From Prosapia bicincta (taxonomy: Eukaryota > Arthropoda > Insecta > Hemiptera > Cercopidae), in NCBI GenBank assembly GCA_036971475.1, contig JBAIZL010000008.1:10379395-10443394 (forward strand): a stretch of DNA of 64,000 bases, given 5' to 3'. The position numbers and the translations under genes are program-made. The notes under the pieces were generated by a model, which was not told the DNA's origin, made no database searches, and saw only the letters and a list, made by a program, of their open reading frames with translations. Positions 29,301 to 42,009 of this stretch are shown here, in pieces (positions within the stretch are counted from its first letter, which is position 1; each line of letters begins with the position of its first letter).

Positions 29301-31214
29301 AAAAAATGGATTTCTCATTTAAAAGGCATAATAAACGCAGAATCGACCATAGATTCGCATTGTGCACTTAGAATTGATCTATAATAAGTATTATAGGAGC
29401 TATCGCAATTGTCATATATTTGCTCTAAAAAAAATGCATGAATTATAGTTCATGGATTTTGCGATTTCTACAAAAAATGGATTTCTCATTTAAAAGGCAT
29501 AATAAACGCAGAATCGACCATAGATTCGCATTGTGCACTTAGAATTGATCTATAATAAGTATTATAGGAGCTGTCGCAATTGTCATATATTTGCTCTAAA
29601 AAAAATGCATGAATTATAGTTCATGGATTTTGCGATTTCTACCAAAAATGGATTACTCATTTAAAAGGCATAATAAACGCAGAATCGACCATAGATTCGC
29701 ATTGTGCACTTAGAATTGATCTATAATAAGTATTATAGGAGCTATCGCAATTGTCATATATTTGCTCTAAAAAAATGCATGAATTATAGTTCATGGATTT
29801 TGCGATTTCTACAAAAAATGGATTTCTCATTTAAAAGGCATAATAAACGCAGAATCGACCATAGATTGGCATTGTGCACTTAGAATTGATCTATAATAAG
29901 TATTATAGGAGCTATCGCAATTGTCATATATTTGCTCTAAAAAAAATGCATGAATTATAGTTCATGGATTTTGCGATTTCTACAAAAAATGGATTTCTCA
30001 TTTAAAAGGCATAATAAACGCAGAATCGACCATAGATTCGCATTGTGCACTTAGAATTGATCTATAATAAGTATTATAGGAGCTATCGCAATTGTCATAT
30101 ATTTGCTCTGAAAAAAATGCATGAATTATAGTTCATGGATTTTGCGATTTCTACAAAAAATGGATTTCTCATTTAAAAGGCATAATAAACGCTGAATCGA
30201 CCATAGATTCGCATTGTGCACTTAGAATTGATCTATAATAAGTATTATAGGAGCTATCGCAATTGTCATATATTTGCTCTAAAAAAAATGCATGAATTAT
30301 AGTTCATGGATTTTGCGATTCCTACAAAAAATGGATTTCTCATTTAAAAGGCATAATAAACGCAGAATCGACCATAGATTCGCATTGTGCACTTAGAAAT
30401 GATCTATAATAAGTATTATAGGAGCTATCGCAATTGTCATATATTTGCTCTAAAAAAATTGCATGAATTATAGTTCATGGATTTTGCGATTTCTACAAAA
30501 AATGGATTTCTCATTTAAAAGGCATAATAAACGCAGAATCGACCATAGATTCGCATTGTGCACTTAGAATTGATCTATAAAAAGTATTATAGGAGCTATC
30601 GCAATTGTCATATATTTGCTCTAAAAAAAATGCATGAATTATAGTTCATGGATTTTGCGATTTCTACAAAAAATGGATTTCTCATTTAAAAGGCATAATA
30701 AACGCAGAATCGAGCATAGATTCGCATTGTGCACTTAGAATTGATCTATAATAAGTATTATAGGAGCTATCGCAATTGTCATATATTTGCTCTAAAAAAA
30801 ATGCATGAATTATAGTTCATGGATTTTGCAATTTCTACAAAAATGGATTTCTCATTTAAAAGGCATAATAAACGCTGAATCGACCATAGATTCGCATTGT
30901 GCACTTAGAATTGATCTAAAATAAGTATTATAGGAGCTATCGCAATTGTCATATATTTGCTCTAAAAAAAATGCATGAATTATAGTTCATGGATTTTGCG
31001 ATTCCTACAAAAAATGGATTTCTCATTTAAAAGGCATAATAAACGCAGAATCGACCATAGATTCGCATTGTGCACTTAGAAATGATCTATAATAAGTATT
31101 ATAGGAGCTATCGCAATTGTCATATATTTGCTCTAAAAAAAATGCATGAATTATAGTTCATGGATTTTGCGATTTCTAAAAAAAATGGATTTCTCATTTA
31201 AAAGGCATAATAAA
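22750..31214 (+). repeat. 25-monomer higher-order repeat, two copies of 4,273 bp
   Basis: Markers recur 4,273 bp apart, which is 25 x 171 minus two single-base deletions shared by both copies (short A-tracts near 25,500/29,773 and 26,570/30,843). Examples: CTATAAAAAATGG at 22,801 and 27,074; GAACATAG with TTGGC at 23,361 and 27,634; the CTATAATATATATTATAG palindrome at 24,422 and 28,695; CTGTCGC at 25,298 and 29,571. The left edge lies between 22,711 and 22,801, inside the third 17-mer copy; the right edge is at about 31,214, where CCCAG replaces CGCAG. The first eight or so monomers therefore derive from the 17-mer family, while the later part matches the window's left block. Confidence 0.92.
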
Positions 31215-34200
31215 CCCAGAATCGACCATAGATTCGCATTGTGCACTTAGAATTGATCTATAATAAGTATTATAGGAGCTATCGCAATTGTCATATATTT
31301 GCTCTAAAAAAAATGCATGAATTATAGTTCATGGATTTTGCGATTTCTACAAAAAATGGATTTCTCATTTAAAAGGCATAATAAACGCTGAATCGACCAT
31401 AGATTCGCATTGTGCACTTAGAATTGATCTATAATAAGTATTATAGGAGCTATCGCAATTGTCATATATTTGCTCTAAAAAAAATGCATGAATTATAGTT
31501 CATGGATTTTGCGATTCCTACAAAAAATGGATTTCTCATTTAAAAGGCATAATAAACGCAGAATCGACCATAGATTCGCATTGTGCACTTAGAAATGATC
31601 TATAATAAGTATTATAGGAGCTATCGCAATTGTCATATATTTGCTCTAAAAAAAATGCATGAATTATAGTTCATGGATTTTGCGATTTCTACAAAAAATG
31701 GATTTCTCATTTAAAAGGCATAATAAACGCAGAATCGACCATAGATTCGCATTGTGCACCTAGAAATGATATATAATAAGTATTATAGGAGCTATCGCAA
31801 TTGTCATATATTTGCTCTAAAAAAAATGCATGAATTATAGTTCATGGATTTTGCGATTTCTACAAAAAATGGATTTCTCATTTAAAAGGCATAATAAACG
31901 CAGAATTGACCATAGATTCGCATTGTGCACTTAGAATTGATCTATAATAAGTATTATAGGAGCTATCGCAATTGTCATATATTTGCTCTAAAAAAAATGC
32001 ATGAATTATAGTTCATGGATTTTGCGATTTCTACAAAAAATGGATTTCTCATTTAAAAAGCATAATAAACGCAGAATCGACCATAGATTCGCATTGTGCA
32101 CTTAGAATTGATCTATAATAAGTATTATAGGAGCTATCGCAATTGTCATATATTTGCTCTAAAAAAAATGCATGAATTATAGTTCATGGATTTTGCAATT
32201 TCTACAAAAAATGGATTTCTCATTTAAAAGGCATAATAAACGCTGAATCGACAATAGATTCGCATTGTGCACTTAGAATTGATCTATAATAAGTATTATA
32301 GGAGCTATCGCAATTGTCATATATTTGCTCTAAAAAAAATGCATGAATTATAGTTCATGGATTTTGCGATTCCTACAAAAAATGGATTTCTCATTTAAAA
32401 GGCATAATAAACGCAGAATCGACCATAGATTCGCATTGTGCACTTAGAAATGATCTATAATAAGTATTATAGGAGCTATCGCAATTGTCATATATTTGCT
32501 CTAAAAAAAATGCATGAATTATAGTTCATGGATTTTGCGATTTCTACAAAAAATGGATTTCTCATTTAAAAGGCATAATAAACGCAGAATCGACCATAGA
32601 TTCGCATTGTGCACTTAGAATTGATCTATAATAAGTATTATAGGAGCTATCGCAATTGTCATATATTTGCTCTGAAAAAATGCATGAATTATAGTTCATG
32701 GATTTTGCGATTTCTACAAAAAATGGATTTCTCATTTAAAAGGCATAATAAACGCAGAATCGACCATAGATTCGCATTGTGCACTTAGAAATGATCTATA
32801 ATAAGTATTATAGGAGCTATCGCAATTGTCATATATTTGCTCTAAAAAAAATGCATGAATTATAGTTCATGGATTTTGCGATTTCTACAAAAAATGGATT
32901 TCTCATTTAAAAGGCATAATAAACGCAGAATCGACCATAGATTCGCATTGTGCACTTAGAATTGATCTATAATAAGTATTATAGGAGCTATCGCAATTGT
33001 CATATATTTGCTCTAAAAAAAATGCATGAATTATAGTTCATGGATTTTGCGATTCCTACAAAAAATGGATTTCTCATTTAAAAGGCATAATAAACGCAGA
33101 ATCGACCATAGATTCGCATTGTGCACTTAGAAATGATCTATAATAAGTATTATAGGAGCTATCGCAATTGTCATATATTTGCTCTAAAAAAAATGCATGA
33201 ATTATAGTTCATGGATTTTGCGATTTCTAAAAAAAATGGATTTCTCATTTAAAAGGCATAATAAACCCAGAATCGACCATAGATTCGCATTGTGCACTTA
33301 GAATTGATCTATAATAAGTATTATAGGAGCTATCGACATTGTCATATATTTGCTCTAAAAAAAATGCATGAATTATAGTTCATGGATTTTGCGATTTTTA
33401 CAAAAAATGGATTTCTCATTTAAAAGGCATAATAAACGCAGAATCGACCATAGATTCGCATTGTGCACTTAGAAATGATATATAATAAGTATTATAGGAG
33501 CTATCGCAATTGTCATATATTTGCTCTAAAAAAAATGCATGAATTATAGTTCATGGATTTTGCGATTTCTACAAAAAATGGATTTCTCATTTAAAAGGCA
33601 TAATAAACGCAGAATCGACCATAGATTCGCATTGTGCACTTAGAATTGATCTATAATAAGTATTATAGGAGCTATCGCAATTGTCATATATTTGCTCTAA
33701 AAAAAATGCATGAATATAGTTCATGGATTTTGCGATTCCTACAAAAAATGGATTTCTCATTTAAAAGGCATAATAAACGCAGAATCGACCATAGATTCGC
33801 ATTGTGCACTTAGAAATGATCTATAATAAGTATTATTGGAGCTATCGCAATTGTCATATATTTGCTCTAAAAAAAATGCATGAATTATAGTTCATGGATT
33901 TTGCGATTTCTAAAAAAAATGGATTTCTCATTTAAAAGGCATAATAAACCCAGAATCGACCATAGATTCGCATTGTGCACTTAGAATTGATCTATAATAA
34001 GTATTATAGGAGCTATCGACATTGTCATATATTTGCTCTAAAAGAAATGCATGAATTATAGTTCATGGATTTTGCGATTTTTACAAAAAATGGATTTCTC
34101 ATTTAAAAGACATAATAAACGCTGAATCGACCATAGATTCGCATTGTGCACTTAGAAATGATATATAATAAGTATTATAGGAGCTATCGCAATTTGTCAT

Positions 34201-34670
34201 ATATTTGCTCTAAAAAAAATGCATGAATTATAGTTCATGGATTTTGCGATTTCTACAAAAAATGGATTTCTCATTTAAAAGGCATAATAAACGCAGAATC
34301 GACCATAGATTCGCATTGTGCACTTAGAATTGATCTATAATAAGTATTATAGGAGCTATCGCAATTGTCATATATTTGCTCTAAAAAAAATGCATGAATT
34401 ATAGTTCATGGATTTTGCGATTTCTACAAAAAATGGATTTCTCATTTAAAAGGCATAATAAACGCAGAATCGACCATAGATTCGCATTGTGCACTTAGAA
34501 ATGATCTATAATAAGTATTATAGGAGCTATCGCAATTGTCATATATTTGCTCTAAAAAAAATGCATGAATTATAGTTCATGGATTTTGTGATTTCTACAA
34601 AAAATGGATTTCTCATTTAAAAGGCATAATAAACGCAGAATCGACCATAGATTCGCATTGTGCACTTAGA
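30635..34670 (+). repeat. Left part of long-range duplicated segment, paralogue 2
   Basis: Counterpart of 4,649-9,399, with the same rare markers in the same order (see that entry for pairs). It is shorter by about four monomers, because the six-monomer and shorter local repeats of the first paralogue are reduced. CGACATTG occurs twice (about 33,335 and 34,018), 683 bp apart, against three times on the left. A private single-T insertion makes CAATTTGTC at 34,190. At the position corresponding to the divergent patch (about 30,602-30,632) this copy has plain consensus sequence. Its first 0.6 kb is also the end of the second 25-mer copy. Confidence 0.85.
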
Positions 34671-37600
34671 ATTGATCTATAATAAGTATTATAGGAGCTA
34701 TCGCAATTGTCATATATTTGCTCTAAAAAAAATGCATGAATTATAGTTCATGGATTTTGCGATTTCTACAAAAAATGGATTTCTTATTTAAAAGGCATAA
34801 TAAACGCAGAATCGACCATAGATTCGCATTGTGCACTTAGAATTGATCTATAATAAGTATTATAGGAGCTATCGCAATTGTCATATATTTGCTCTAAAAA
34901 AAATGCATGAATTATAGTTCATGGATTTTGCGATTTCTACAAAAAATGGATTTCTCATTTAAAAGGCATAATAAACGCAGAATCGACCATAGATTCGCAT
35001 TGTGCACTTAGAATTGATCTATAATAAGTATTATAGGAGCTATCGCAATTGTCATATATTTGCTCTAAAAAAAATGCATGGATTATAGTTCATGGATTTT
35101 GCGATTTCTACAAAAAATGGATTTCTCATTTAAAAGGCATAATAAACGCAGAATCGACCATAGATTCGCATTGTGCACTTAGAATTGATCTATAATAAGT
35201 ATTATAGGAGCTATCGCAGTTGTCATATATTTGCTCTAAAAAAAATGCATGAATTATAGTTCATGGATTTTGCGATTTCTACAAAAAATGGATTTCTCAT
35301 TTAAAAGGCATAATAAACGCAGAATCGACCATAGATTGGCATTGTGCACTTAGAATTGATCTATAATAAGTATTATAGGAGCTATCGCAATTGTCATATA
35401 TTTGCTCTAAAACAAATGCATGAATTATAGTTCATGGATTTTGCGATTTCTACAAAAAATGGATTTCTCATTTAAAAGGCATAATAAACGCAGAATCGAC
35501 CATAGATTCGCATTGTGCACTTAGAAATGATCTATAATAAGTATTATAGGAGCTATCGCAATTGTCATATATTTGCTCTAAAAAAAATGCATGAATTATA
35601 GTTCATGGATTTTGCGATTCCTACAAAAAATGGATTTCTCATTTAAAAGGCATAATAAACGCAGAATCGACCATAGATTCGCATTGTGCACTTAGAAATG
35701 ATCTATAATAAGTATTATAGGAGCTATCGCAATTGTCATATATTTGCTCTAAAAAAAATGCATGAATTATAGTTCATGGATTTTGCGATTTCTACAAAAA
35801 ATGGATTTCTCATTTAAAAGGCATAATAAAAGCAGAATCGACCATAGATTCGCATTGTGCACTTAGAATTGATCTATAATAAGTATTATAGGAGCTATCG
35901 CAATTGTCATATATTTGCTCTAAAAAAAATGCATGAATTATAGTTCATGGATTTTGCGATTTCTACAAAAAATGGATTTCTCATTTAAAAGGCATAATAA
36001 ACGCAGAATCGACCATAGATTCGCATTGTGCACTTAGAAATGATATATAATACGTATTATAGGAGCTATCGCAATTGTCATATATTTGCTCTAAAAAAAA
36101 TGCATGAATTATAGTTCATGGATTTTGCGATTTCTACAAAAAATGGATTTCTCATTTAAAAGGCATAATAAACGCAGAATTGACCATAGATTCGCATTGT
36201 GCACTTAGAATTGATCTATAATAAGTATTATAGGAGCTATCGCAATTGTCATATATTTGACTAAAAAAAAATGCATGAATTATAGTTCATGGATTTTGCA
36301 ATTTCTACAAAAAATGGATTTCTCATTTATAAGGCATAATAAACGCTGAATCGACCATAGATTCGCATTGTGCACTTAGAATTGATCTATAATAAGTATT
36401 ATAGGAGCTATCGCAATTGTCATATATTTGCTCTAAAAAAAATGCATGAATTATAGTTCATGGATTTTGCGATTTCTACAAAAAATGGATTTCTCATTTA
36501 AAAGGCATAATAAACGCAGAATCGACCATAGATTCGCATTGTGCACTTAGAATTGATCTATAATAAGTATTATAGGAGCTATCGCAATTGTCATATATTT
36601 GCTCTAAAAAAAATGCATGAATTATAGTTCATGGATATTGCGATTTCTACAAAAAATGGATTTCTCATTTAAAAGGCATAATAAACGCAGAATCGACCAT
36701 AGATTCGCATTGTGCACTTAGAATTGATCTATAATAAGTATTATAGGAGCTATCGCAGTTGTCATATATTTGCTCTAAAAAAAATGCATGAATTATAGTT
36801 CATGGATTTTGCGATTTCTACAAAAAATGGATTTCTCATTTAAAAGGCATAATAAACGCAGAATCGACCATAGATTGGCATTGTGCACTTAGAATTGATC
36901 TATAATAAGTATTATAGGAGCTATCGCAATTGTCATATATTTGCTCTAAAAAAAATGCAGAATTATAGTTCATGGATTTTGCGATTTCTACAAAAAATGG
37001 ATTTCTCATTTAAAAGGCATAATAAACGCAGAATCGACCATAGATTCGCATTGTGCACTTAGAAATGATCTATATTAAGTATTATAGGAGCTATCGCAAT
37101 TGTCATATATTTGCTCTAAAAAAAATGCATGAATTATAGTTCATGGATTTTGCGATTTCTACAAAAAATGGATTTTCATTTAAAAGGCATAATAAACACA
37201 GAATCGACCATAGATTCGCATTGTGCACTTAGAATTGATCTATAATAAGTATTATAGGAGCTATCGCAATTGTCATATATTTGCTCTAAAAAAAATGCAT
37301 GAATTATAGTTCATGGATTTTGCGATTTCTACAAAAAATGGATTTCTCATTTAAAAGGCATAATAAACGCAGAATCGACCATAGATTCGCATTGTGCACT
37401 TAGAATTGATCTATAATAAGTATTATAGGAGCTATCGCAATTGTCATATATTTGCTCTAAAAAAAATGCATGAATTATAGTTCATGGATTTTGCGATTTC
37501 TACAAAAAATGGATTTCTCATTTAAAAGGCATAATAAACGCAGAATCGACCATAGATTCGCATTGTGCACTTAGAAATGATCTATAATAAGTATTATAGG

Positions 37601-40600
37601 AGCTATCCCAATTGTCATATATTTGCTCTAAAAAAAATGCATGAATTATAGTTCATGGATTTTGCGATTCCTACAAAAAATGGATTTCTCATTTAAAAGG
37701 CATAATAAACGCAGAATCGACCATAGATTCGCATTGTGCACTTAGAATTGATCTATAATAAGTATTATAGGAGCTATCGCAATTGTCATATATTTGCTCT
37801 AAAAAAAATGCATGAATTATAGTTCATGGATTTTGCGATTTCTACAAAAAATGGATTTCTTATTTAAAAGGCATAATAAACGCAGAATCGACCATAGATT
37901 CGCATTGTGCACTTAGAATTGATCTATAATAAGTATTATAGGAGCTATCGCAATTGTCATATATTTGCTCTAAAAAAAATGCATGAATTATAGTTCATGG
38001 ATTTTGCGATTTCTACAAAAAATGGATTTCTCATTTAAAAGGCATAATAAACGCAGAATCGACCATAGATTCGCATTGTGCACTTAGAATTGATCTATAA
38101 TAAGTATTATAGGAGCTATCGCAATTGTCATATATTTGCTCTAAAAAAAATGCATGGATTATAGTTCATGGATTTTGCGATTTCTACAAAAAATGGATTT
38201 CTCATTTAAAAGGCATAATAAACGCAGAATCGACCATAGATTCGCATTGTGCACTTAGAATTGATCTATAATAAGTATTATAGGAGCTATCGCAGTTGTC
38301 ATATATTTGCTCTAAAAAAAATGCATGAATTATAGTTCATGGATTTTGCGATTTCTACAAAAAATGGATTTCTCATTTAAAAGGCATAATAAACGCAGAA
38401 TCGACCATAGATTGGCATTGTGCACTTAGAATTGATCTATAATAAGTATTATAGGAGCTATCGCAATTGTCATATATTTGCTCTAAAACAAATGCATGAA
38501 TTATAGTTCATGGATTTTGCGATTTCTACAAAAAATGGATTTCTCATTTAAAAGGCATAATAAACGCAGAATCGACCATAGATTCGCATTGTGCACTTAG
38601 AAATGATCTATAATAAGTATTATAGGAGCTATCGCAATTGTCATATATTTGCTCTAAAAAAAATGCATGAATTATAGTTCATGGATTTTGCGATTCCTAC
38701 AAAAAATGGATTTCTCATTTAAAAGGCATAATAAACGCAGAATCGACCATAGATTCGCATTGTGCACTTAGAAATGATCTATAATAAGTATTATAGGAGC
38801 TATCGCAATTGTCATATATTTGCTCTAAAAAAAATGCATGAATTATAGTTCATGGATTTTGCGATTTCTACAAAAAATGGATTTCTCATTTAAAAGGCAT
38901 AATAAAAGCAGAATCGACCATAGATTCGCATTGTGCACTTAGAATTGATCTATAATAAGTATTATAGGAGCTATCGCAATTGTCATATATTTGCTCTAAA
39001 AAAAATGCATGAATTATAGTTCATGGATTTTGCGATTTCTACAAAAAATGGATTTCTCATTTAAAAGGCATAATAAACGCAGAATCGACCATAGATTCGC
39101 ATTGTGCACTTAGAAATGATATATAATACGTATTATAGGAGCTATCGCAATTGTCATATATTTGCTCTAAAAAAAATGCATGAATTATAGTTCATGGATT
39201 TTGCGATTTCTACAAAAAATGGATTTCTCATTTAAAAGGCATAATAAACGCAGAATTGACCATAGATTCGCATTGTGCACTTAGAATTGATCTATAATAA
39301 GTATTATAGGAGCTATCGCAATTGTCATATATTTGACTAAAAAAAAATGCATGAATTATAGTTCATGGATTTTGCAATTTCTACAAAAAATGGATTTCTC
39401 ATTTATAAGGCATAATAAACGCTGAATCGACCATAGATTCGCATTGTGCACTTAGAATTGATCTATAATAAGTATTATAGGAGCTATCGCAATTGTCATA
39501 TATTTGCTCTAAAAAAAATGCATGAATTATAGTTCATGGATTTTGCGATTTCTACAAAAAATGGATTTCTCATTTAAAAGGCATAATAAACGCAGAATCG
39601 ACCATAGATTCGCATTGTGCACTTAGAATTGATCTATAATAAGTATTATAGGAGCTATCGCAATTGTCATATATTTGCTCTAAAAAAAATGCATGAATTA
39701 TAGTTCATGGATATTGCGATTTCTACAAAAAATGGATTTCTCATTTAAAAGGCATAATAAACGCAGAATCGACCATAGATTCGCATTGTGCACTTAGAAT
39801 TGATCTATAATAAGTATTATAGGAGCTATCGCAGTTGTCATATATTTGCTCTAAAAAAAATGCATGAATTATAGTTCATGGATTTTGCGATTTCTACAAA
39901 AAATGGATTTCTCATTTAAAAGGCATAATAAACGCAGAATCGACCATAGATTGGCATTGTGCACTTAGAATTGATCTATAATAAGTATTATAGGAGCTAT
40001 CGCAATTGTCATATATTTGCTCTAAAAAAAATGCAGAATTATAGTTCATGGATTTTGCGATTTCTACAAAAAATGGATTTCTCATTTAAAAGGCATAATA
40101 AACGCAGAATCGACCATAGATTCGCATTGTGCACTTAGAAATGATCTATATTAAGTATTATAGGAGCTATCGCAATTGTCATATATTTGCTCTAAAAAAA
40201 ATGCATGAATTATAGTTCATGGATTTTGCGATTTCTACAAAAAATGGATTTTCATTTAAAAGGCATAATAAACACAGAATCGACCATAGATTCGCATTGT
40301 GCACTTAGAATTGATCTATAATAAGTATTATAGGAGCTATCGCAATTGTCATATATTTGCTCTAAAAAAAATGCATGAATTATAGTTCATGGATTTTGCG
40401 ATTTCTACAAAAAATGGATTTCTCATTTAAAAGGCATAATAAACGCAGAATCGACCATAGATTCGCATTGTGCACTTAGAATTGATCTATAATAAGTATT
40501 ATAGGAGCTATCGCAATTGTCATATATTTGCTCTAAAAAAAATGCATGAATTATAGTTCATGGATTTTGCGATTTCTACAAAAAATGGATTTCTCATTTA

Positions 40601-40822
40601 AAAGGCATAATAAACGCAGAATCGACCATAGATTCGCATTGTGCACTTAGAAATGATCTATAATAAGTATTATAGGAGCTATCCCAATTGTCATATATTT
40701 GCTCTAAAAAAAATGCATGAATTATAGTTCATGGATTTTGCGATTCCTACAAAAAATGGATTTCTCATTTAAAAGGCATAATAAACGCAGAATCGACCAT
40801 AGATTCGCATTGTGCACTTAGA
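34671..40822 (+). repeat. 18-monomer higher-order repeat, two copies of 3,076 bp
   Basis: Markers recur 3,076 bp apart, which is 18 x 171 minus two shared single-base deletions: TTCTTATTTA at 34,781 and 37,857; GCATGGATT at 35,073 and 38,149; CTAAAACAAATGC at 35,404 and 38,480; TACGTATTATAG at 36,051 and 39,127; TTTGACTAAA subtype at 36,255 and 39,331; ATGCAGAATT at 36,955 and 40,031; ATCCCAATTG at 37,605 and 40,681. The copies stop corresponding at 40,824 (A, where the first copy has T at 37,748). The unit equals the left paralogue's 11-mer plus the following seven-monomer tail, so here the same ancestral segment was duplicated with a different end point. Confidence 0.93.
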
Positions 40823-42009
40823 AATGATCTATAATAAGTATTATAGGAGCTATCGCAATTGTCATATATTTGCTCTAAAAAAAATGCATGAATTATAGTT
40901 CATGGATATTGCGATTTCTACAAAAAATGGATTTCTCATTTAAAAGGCATAATAAAAGCAGAATCGACCATAGATTCGCATTGTGCACTTAGAATTGATC
41001 TATAATAATTATTATAGGAGCTATCGCAATTGTCATATATTTGCTCTAAAAAAAATGCATGAATTATAGTTCATGGATTTTGCGATTTCTACAAAAAATG
41101 GATTTCTCATTTAAAAGGCATAATAAACGCAGAATCGACCATAGATTCGCATTGTGCACTTAGAATTGATCTATAATAAGTATTATAGGAGCTATCGCAA
41201 TTGTCATATATTTGCTCTAAAAAAAATGCATGAATTATAGTTCATGGATTTTGCGATTTCTACAAAAAATGGATTTCTCATTTAAAAGGCATAATAAACG
41301 CAGAATCGACTATAGATTCGCATTGTGCACTTAGAATTGATCTATAATAAGTATTATAGGAGCTATCGCAATTGTCATATATTTGCTCTAAAAAAAATGC
41401 ATGAATTATAGTTCATGTATTTTGCGATTTCTACAAAAAATGGATTTCTCATTTAAAAGGCATAATAAACACAGAATCGACCATAGATTCGCATTGTGCA
41501 CTTAGAATTGATCTATAATAAGTATTATAGGAGCTATCGCAATTGTCATATATTTGCTCTAAAAAAAATGCATGAATTATAGTTCATGGATTTTGCGATT
41601 TCTACAAAAAATGGATTTCTCATTTAAAAGGCATAATAAACGCAGAATCGACCATAGATTCGCATTGTGCACTTAGAAATGATCTATAATAAGTATTATA
41701 GGAGCTATCGCAATTGTCATATATTTGCTCTAAAAAAAATGCATGAATTATAGTTCATGGATTTTGCGATTTCTACAAAAAATGGATTTCTCATTTAAAA
41801 GGCATAATAAACGCAGAATCGACCATAGATTCGCATTGTGCACTTAGAATTGATCTATAATAAGTATTATAGGAGCTATCGCAATTGTCATATATTTGCT
41901 CTAAAAAAAATGCATGAATTATAGTTCATGGATTTTGCGATTTCTACAAAAAATGGATTTCTCATTTAAAAGGCATAATAAACGCAGAATCGACCATAGA
42001 TTCGCATTG
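40823..42009 (+). repeat. Unduplicated 4-monomer series and linker
   Basis: Holds one copy of GGATATTGCG (40,904), an AATAATTATT perfect palindrome (41,000-41,017), GACTATAG (41,308) and CATGTATTTT with AACACAG (about 41,415-41,475), then ordinary monomers. It aligns to 14,237 onward at an offset of 26,667 bp and, past the 4-mer, to 15,693 onward at 25,982 bp; the difference of 685 bp is the missing second copy of the 684-bp unit, give or take one base. It preserves the pre-duplication arrangement of the block that seeded the 17-mer expansion. Confidence 0.87.
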
